Below, in pieces: positions 6,624 to 9,135 of a stretch of DNA of 9,135 nt (position 1 is its first letter; the number at the start of each line of letters is the position of its first letter). Below the pieces are notes generated by a model. It was not told the origin of the DNA and did not search any database. It was given only the letters and a program-made list of their open reading frames with translations. The stretch spans positions 1 through 9,135 of the forward strand of contig CAJBVG010000197.1 in NCBI GenBank assembly GCA_903958995.1. Reading direction: 5' to 3'. Source of the DNA: an uncultured bacterium. Its GTDB lineage: Bacteria > Bacteroidota > Bacteroidia > Sphingobacteriales > Sphingobacteriaceae. Position numbers and translations under genes: made by a program.

Positions 6624-7262
6624 ATGTTCAAATCGAGCAAACAAAAGATTCTCGTACTCGCACCTCATACCGATGATGGTGAATTAGGATGCGGAGGAAG
6701 TATAACCAAGTTTTTAGAGCAAGGACACGATGTTTATTATGCGGCATTCTCTGCGTGTGAATTATCTGTACCTTCTCACTTACCTTCAGATATCTTAATC
6801 AAGGAAGTAAAATGTGCTACCAAAGTCTTAGGAATTGCTCCTGAGAATTTAATTTTATACGATTACGAAGTTCGTACATTCAGTTACCATCGCCAGCATA
6901 TTTTGCAGGATATGATCGACTTAAAGAATAAAATTAATCCGGATTTAGTAATGGTGCCGAGTTTAACCGACTTACATCAAGATCACGCAACTATTTCACA
7001 AGAAGCATTGCGTGCCTTTAAAACAACTTCAATTTTATCATACGAATTACCTTGGAATAACATCAGTTTTAATACGACTTGTTTTATTCCTTTAGAAGAA
7101 TCACATATTGTAAGAAAGGCGGAAGCCCTTGCTCAGTATGAGAGTCAGAAGCATAGGCCTTACGCCAACGACGAATTTATTAGAGGACTTGCACGTACTC
7201 GTGGAGTTCAGATTTCTGAACGCTATGCAGAAGTATTTGAAGTAGTGAGATGGGTAATGTAG
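6624..7262 (+). CDS. PIG-L/LmbE-family N-deacetylase
   Basis: This is a 212-residue cytoplasmic protein of the PIG-L superfamily, zinc enzymes that remove acetyl groups from N-acetylated sugars. The metal site is APHTDDGELG (13-22), giving His15 and Asp18, plus His121 in HQDH (118-121); Asp17 is the expected catalytic base. The usual PHPDDE motif has an inserted-looking Gly before Glu20. The EVRTF motif (82-86) followed by YHRQHIL resembles LmbE proteins found in surface-polysaccharide clusters. It lacks the AHPDDAEL and RGELGTRG features of the bacillithiol deacetylase BshB1, so that assignment is unlikely. It is the first gene of a three-gene operon; the next gene begins inside its last codons. 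Substrate unknown; probably an N-acetylated sugar or sugar conjugate. Confidence 0.88.
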   Translation: MFKSSKQKILVLAPHTDDGELGCGGSITKFLEQGHDVYYAAFSACELSVPSHLPSDILIKEVKCATKVLGIAPENLILYDYEVRTFSYHRQHILQDMIDLKNKINPDLVMVPSLTDLHQDHATISQEALRAFKTTSILSYELPWNNISFNTTCFIPLEESHIVRKAEALAQYESQKHRPYANDEFIRGLARTRGVQISERYAEVFEVVRWVM

Positions 7263-8296
7263 AAAAAATATCGGTACTGATGACTGGTGCTGGCGCTCCC
7301 GGAGCAGCTGGAATTATTCGTTGTTTAAAGCAAGATAAAAATATCAGATTAGTACTCGCAGATGCGAGTGAAGAATCGGTTGGTAAATACCTTTCCGGAA
7401 ATTTTCATCTTATTCCTAAAGCAGATGACCCTGATTTTATTCCTGCCGTACGTTCCATTTGCTTAAAAGAAGACATTAAAATATTGATGCCATTAGTTAC
7501 TCGCGAACTGTTTGCATTCTCTGAAAACAAAGATGAGTTCCGTACCATCGGTGTACATATCTTAGTGTCTGACGAAACTTCACTTTCTGTAGCTAACGAT
7601 AAAGGAAGATTATATCAACACCTCGATCAATTCGGTATTAACGTACCAAACTATAAAGTGATTAACACTTGGGAAGAGTTCGAAGATGGATTAGTAGAGC
7701 TGAATTATCCCAATCAGAAAGTATGCTTTAAGCCCTGCATTTCTAATGGTTCTAGAGGATTTCGAATTTTAGATCCTGCGATAGATGAGTTTCATTTATT
7801 GTTCAAAGAAAAACCAAACCATACTTATATCGAACTCGATAAACTAAAGTCGATATTGACAAAACAAGCATTCCCAACTTTGTTATTAAGCGAATACTTA
7901 CCAGGCCCAGAATTTTCAGTTGATTGTTTAGCAAAAAATGGCTACCCAATTGTTTGTGTTCCTCGTATTCGTTCTAAAATGAAAGAGGGGATAAGTGTAG
8001 CTGGAGAATTTATTTACAACAAAGAAATTATTAAGTATTGTGAAGATATTATCAAAGCCTTACATCTGCATGGTAATATTGGCATACAAGTAAAGCAAGC
8101 AGAAGATGGCACGTATAAAATCTTGGAAATAAATCCGAGAGTACAAGGAACCATATCGGCTGGCTTAGGTGCAGGAATTAATTTACCTTTGCTAGCCATT
8201 TACCAAGAACTTGATATGCCTATAGAAGAGCATGATTTACAGGTGCTTTGGGGAACAAAATTCATTCGCTTCTGGGAAGAAGTATTTTATAATTAA
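7250..8296 (+). CDS. CarB-like ATP-grasp carboxylate-amine ligase
   Basis: A 348-residue ATP-grasp protein of the carbamoyl-phosphate-synthase-large-subunit-like / PylC-like group. The N-terminal Rossmann-type domain opens with the glycine-rich loop TGAGAPGAAGI (12-22). The central ATP-grasp domain has an FKPCISNGSRG loop, then LLSEYLPGPEFSVD, and the metal-binding motif EINPRVQGT (293-301), with Glu293 and Asn295 expected to hold Mg2+. Members activate a carboxylate as an acyl phosphate and join it to an amine. The ATG at 7250 lies inside the preceding gene, giving a 13-base overlap. A later start (Met11) would cut the first beta strand and is less likely. Tight linkage to a deacetylase, which would expose an amine, and to a phosphatase suggests a tailoring pathway, but the substrates are unknown. 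Confidence 0.87.
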   Translation: MGNVEKISVLMTGAGAPGAAGIIRCLKQDKNIRLVLADASEESVGKYLSGNFHLIPKADDPDFIPAVRSICLKEDIKILMPLVTRELFAFSENKDEFRTIGVHILVSDETSLSVANDKGRLYQHLDQFGINVPNYKVINTWEEFEDGLVELNYPNQKVCFKPCISNGSRGFRILDPAIDEFHLLFKEKPNHTYIELDKLKSILTKQAFPTLLLSEYLPGPEFSVDCLAKNGYPIVCVPRIRSKMKEGISVAGEFIYNKEIIKYCEDIIKALHLHGNIGIQVKQAEDGTYKILEINPRVQGTISAGLGAGINLPLLAIYQELDMPIEEHDLQVLWGTKFIRFWEEVFYN

Positions 8297-8298
8297 CT

Positions 8299-8916
8299 AT
8301 GATTATTGATCAACTATTAGAAACAAAATTAGCTTTTGTATTCGATTTCGATAATACCATTTATCCTGAAAAAGATTACTTATACCAAGTGTATTACATG
8401 ATTGGTCAGTTTGTGGAGTACCAAGAAACATTCGACCATGATATCATTACGAAATTTTTAACCGATGAATTTGAAGCGAATGGTCGTGAAAAATTATTTG
8501 ATAAACTCATTGAAAAGTTCAACTTAAAAGAAGAGTACAAGGAAAATATGCTTCGCTTATTGCGTACCGGACGATTACCCTTAAAACTATTATTGTTTAA
8601 GGAAATGGAATGGATAATGAACGAAGTAGTGAATAATAATCGTTTGTTATTTTTATTAACGAATGGTAATGTAGAACAACAAAGAAATAAAATTGTACAA
8701 GTAGAATGGAATGGTTTACAGAAAAATTTACGTTGCTATTTTGCCAACGAAATCAAACCAAAACCAGCTCCCGATGCATTACAATTACTAATGGAAGAAC
8801 ATGCCTTAAGTCCAGAAGATGTAGTATTTATTGGCGACTCCAAAGAAGATGAAGAATGCGCTAAATCGGCAGGAGTGGATTTTTATTACGTGAAGAATAT
8901 GGTAGCTGGACAATAG
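8299..8916 (+). CDS. HAD superfamily hydrolase (subfamily I phosphatase)
   Basis: A 205-residue cytoplasmic HAD phosphatase with all four motifs: DFDNTIY (Asp16 nucleophile, Asp18 acid/base), motif II Thr121 in LLTNG, motif III lysine in KPKPAPD (153-159) and motif IV GDSKEDE (179-185). The helical insert between motifs I and II is a C1-type cap. The DxDNT(I/L)Y form is shared with pyrimidine 5'-nucleotidase-like and other sugar- or nucleotide-phosphate phosphatases. The gene starts two bases after the ATP-grasp stop, so it belongs to the same operon and probably removes a phosphate from a pathway intermediate (inference). Its TAG stop codon forms the first three bases of a 7-bp repeat array. 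Confidence 0.9.
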   Translation: MIIDQLLETKLAFVFDFDNTIYPEKDYLYQVYYMIGQFVEYQETFDHDIITKFLTDEFEANGREKLFDKLIEKFNLKEEYKENMLRLLRTGRLPLKLLLFKEMEWIMNEVVNNNRLLFLLTNGNVEQQRNKIVQVEWNGLQKNLRCYFANEIKPKPAPDALQLLMEEHALSPEDVVFIGDSKEDEECAKSAGVDFYYVKNMVAGQ

Positions 8917-8969
8917 ACGCTAGACAAAAGACACTGGACACTGTAATTTAGAATTTAGAACTTAGAATT
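8914..8969 (+). repeat. Degenerate heptanucleotide tandem array, eight units in register
   Basis: From the HAD stop codon onward, eight successive 7-base units keep perfect phase without any insertion or deletion. The first four approximate TAGACAC and the last three approximate TAGAATT (one has a C), with TGTAATT as the bridging unit. Positions 1-4 favour TAGA throughout: five units are exact and the other three differ at one position. The array fills nearly the whole 60-base gap before the SRPBCC gene, and no other signal is seen in the gap. Confidence 0.75.
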
Positions 8970-8976
8970 ATCAAAA

Positions 8977-9135
8977 ATGAAAATTGCAAAAAACATCCTT
9001 ATCGCTTTCCTTGGTTTACTAGGAATCCTCTTTGTTATTTCGATGTTCCTGCCATCAACTTTTAAAGTAGAACGTTCGTTAACGATTAATAAACCTGCAG
9101 ATAGTTTATTTAATCAGGTTAACAATTTAAAGAAC
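8977..9135 (+). CDS. SRPBCC/START-fold protein, membrane-anchored, 5' part only
   Basis: The first 53 codons are present and the frame is open at the window edge. Residues 7-25 form a hydrophobic segment, probably an N-terminal anchor or uncleaved signal, followed by the Pro-Ser turn and KVERSLTINKPADSLFNQVNNLKN. This matches the usual opening of Bacteroidota SRPBCC (polyketide-cyclase/dehydrase-like) proteins, where a VERS.TI beta strand leads into a PA...F helix and NNL.N. These proteins have a hydrophobic ligand pocket and no single known function. The start at 8977 has a short A-rich leader (CAAAA). The gene lies 60 bases after the HAD gene with no visible terminator between, so read-through from the operon is possible. 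Confidence 0.8.
   Translation, partial: MKIAKNILIAFLGLLGILFVISMFLPSTFKVERSLTINKPADSLFNQVNNLKN

Noticed and set aside
6624..7262. Bacillithiol deacetylase BshB
   Set aside because: Bacteroidota BshB1 proteins have an AHPDDAEL motif and a RGELGTRG segment, both absent here, and the neighbours are not BshA or BshC.
7250..8296. Authentic carbamoyl-phosphate synthase large subunit (carB)
   Set aside because: The protein is 348 residues with a single ATP-grasp domain, while CarB is over 1000 residues with two. Only the fold is shared.

Overview
The window looks like chromosomal DNA of a Bacteroidota bacterium; the order cannot be fixed from this sequence alone. Reasons: the DNA is AT-rich, the -7-like boxes resemble TAnnTTTG, Shine-Dalgarno sequences are weak or absent, one secreted protein has a signal peptide ending AFS|Q, and it belongs to the DUF5916 / CBM9-like family that is typical of the phylum. 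Nothing here looks like a prophage, plasmid or CRISPR locus. Eight genes can be supported, two of them cut by the window edges.

Left part (1-1850, minus strand): sucC, the beta subunit of succinyl-CoA synthetase, is transcribed leftward towards a truncated YciO/Sua5-type (YrdC-fold) gene. The gap between them (432-656) holds a cluster of short palindromic repeats: three full copies of a 26-bp unit (9-bp arms, 4-base loop, GAAC foot) in both orientations, plus one half copy. The copy nearest sucC is followed by nine T's on the minus strand, so it has the form of an intrinsic terminator for sucC.

Middle part (1851-6551): a divergent gap of 147 bp separates sucC from a large secreted DUF5916 protein with an N-terminal CBM9-like domain and a probable C-terminal beta-barrel. 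This gene converges on a LolD-type ABC ATPase gene, and their stop codons overlap within the four bases TTAA. The lolD-like gene is the second gene of an apparent two-gene operon whose first gene encodes a multi-spanning GT-C type glycosyltransferase-like membrane protein; only one base lies between them.

Right part (6552-9135, plus strand): a 72-bp divergent gap leads to a tight three-gene operon: PIG-L/LmbE-type deacetylase, CarB-like ATP-grasp ligase (13-bp overlap) and HAD phosphatase (2-bp gap). The set suggests small-molecule or sugar tailoring: remove an acetyl group, couple a carboxylate to the free amine with ATP, and dephosphorylate an intermediate. That pathway is inference. After the HAD gene come eight degenerate 7-bp units in perfect register, beginning exactly at its stop codon, and then the 5' end of an SRPBCC-fold gene that runs off the window.

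No defence system or other clearly new multi-gene machine was found. The most unusual items are the REP-like repeat family with compensatory stem changes, its use as a terminator, the heptamer array, and the uncharacterised deacetylase-ligase-phosphatase operon.
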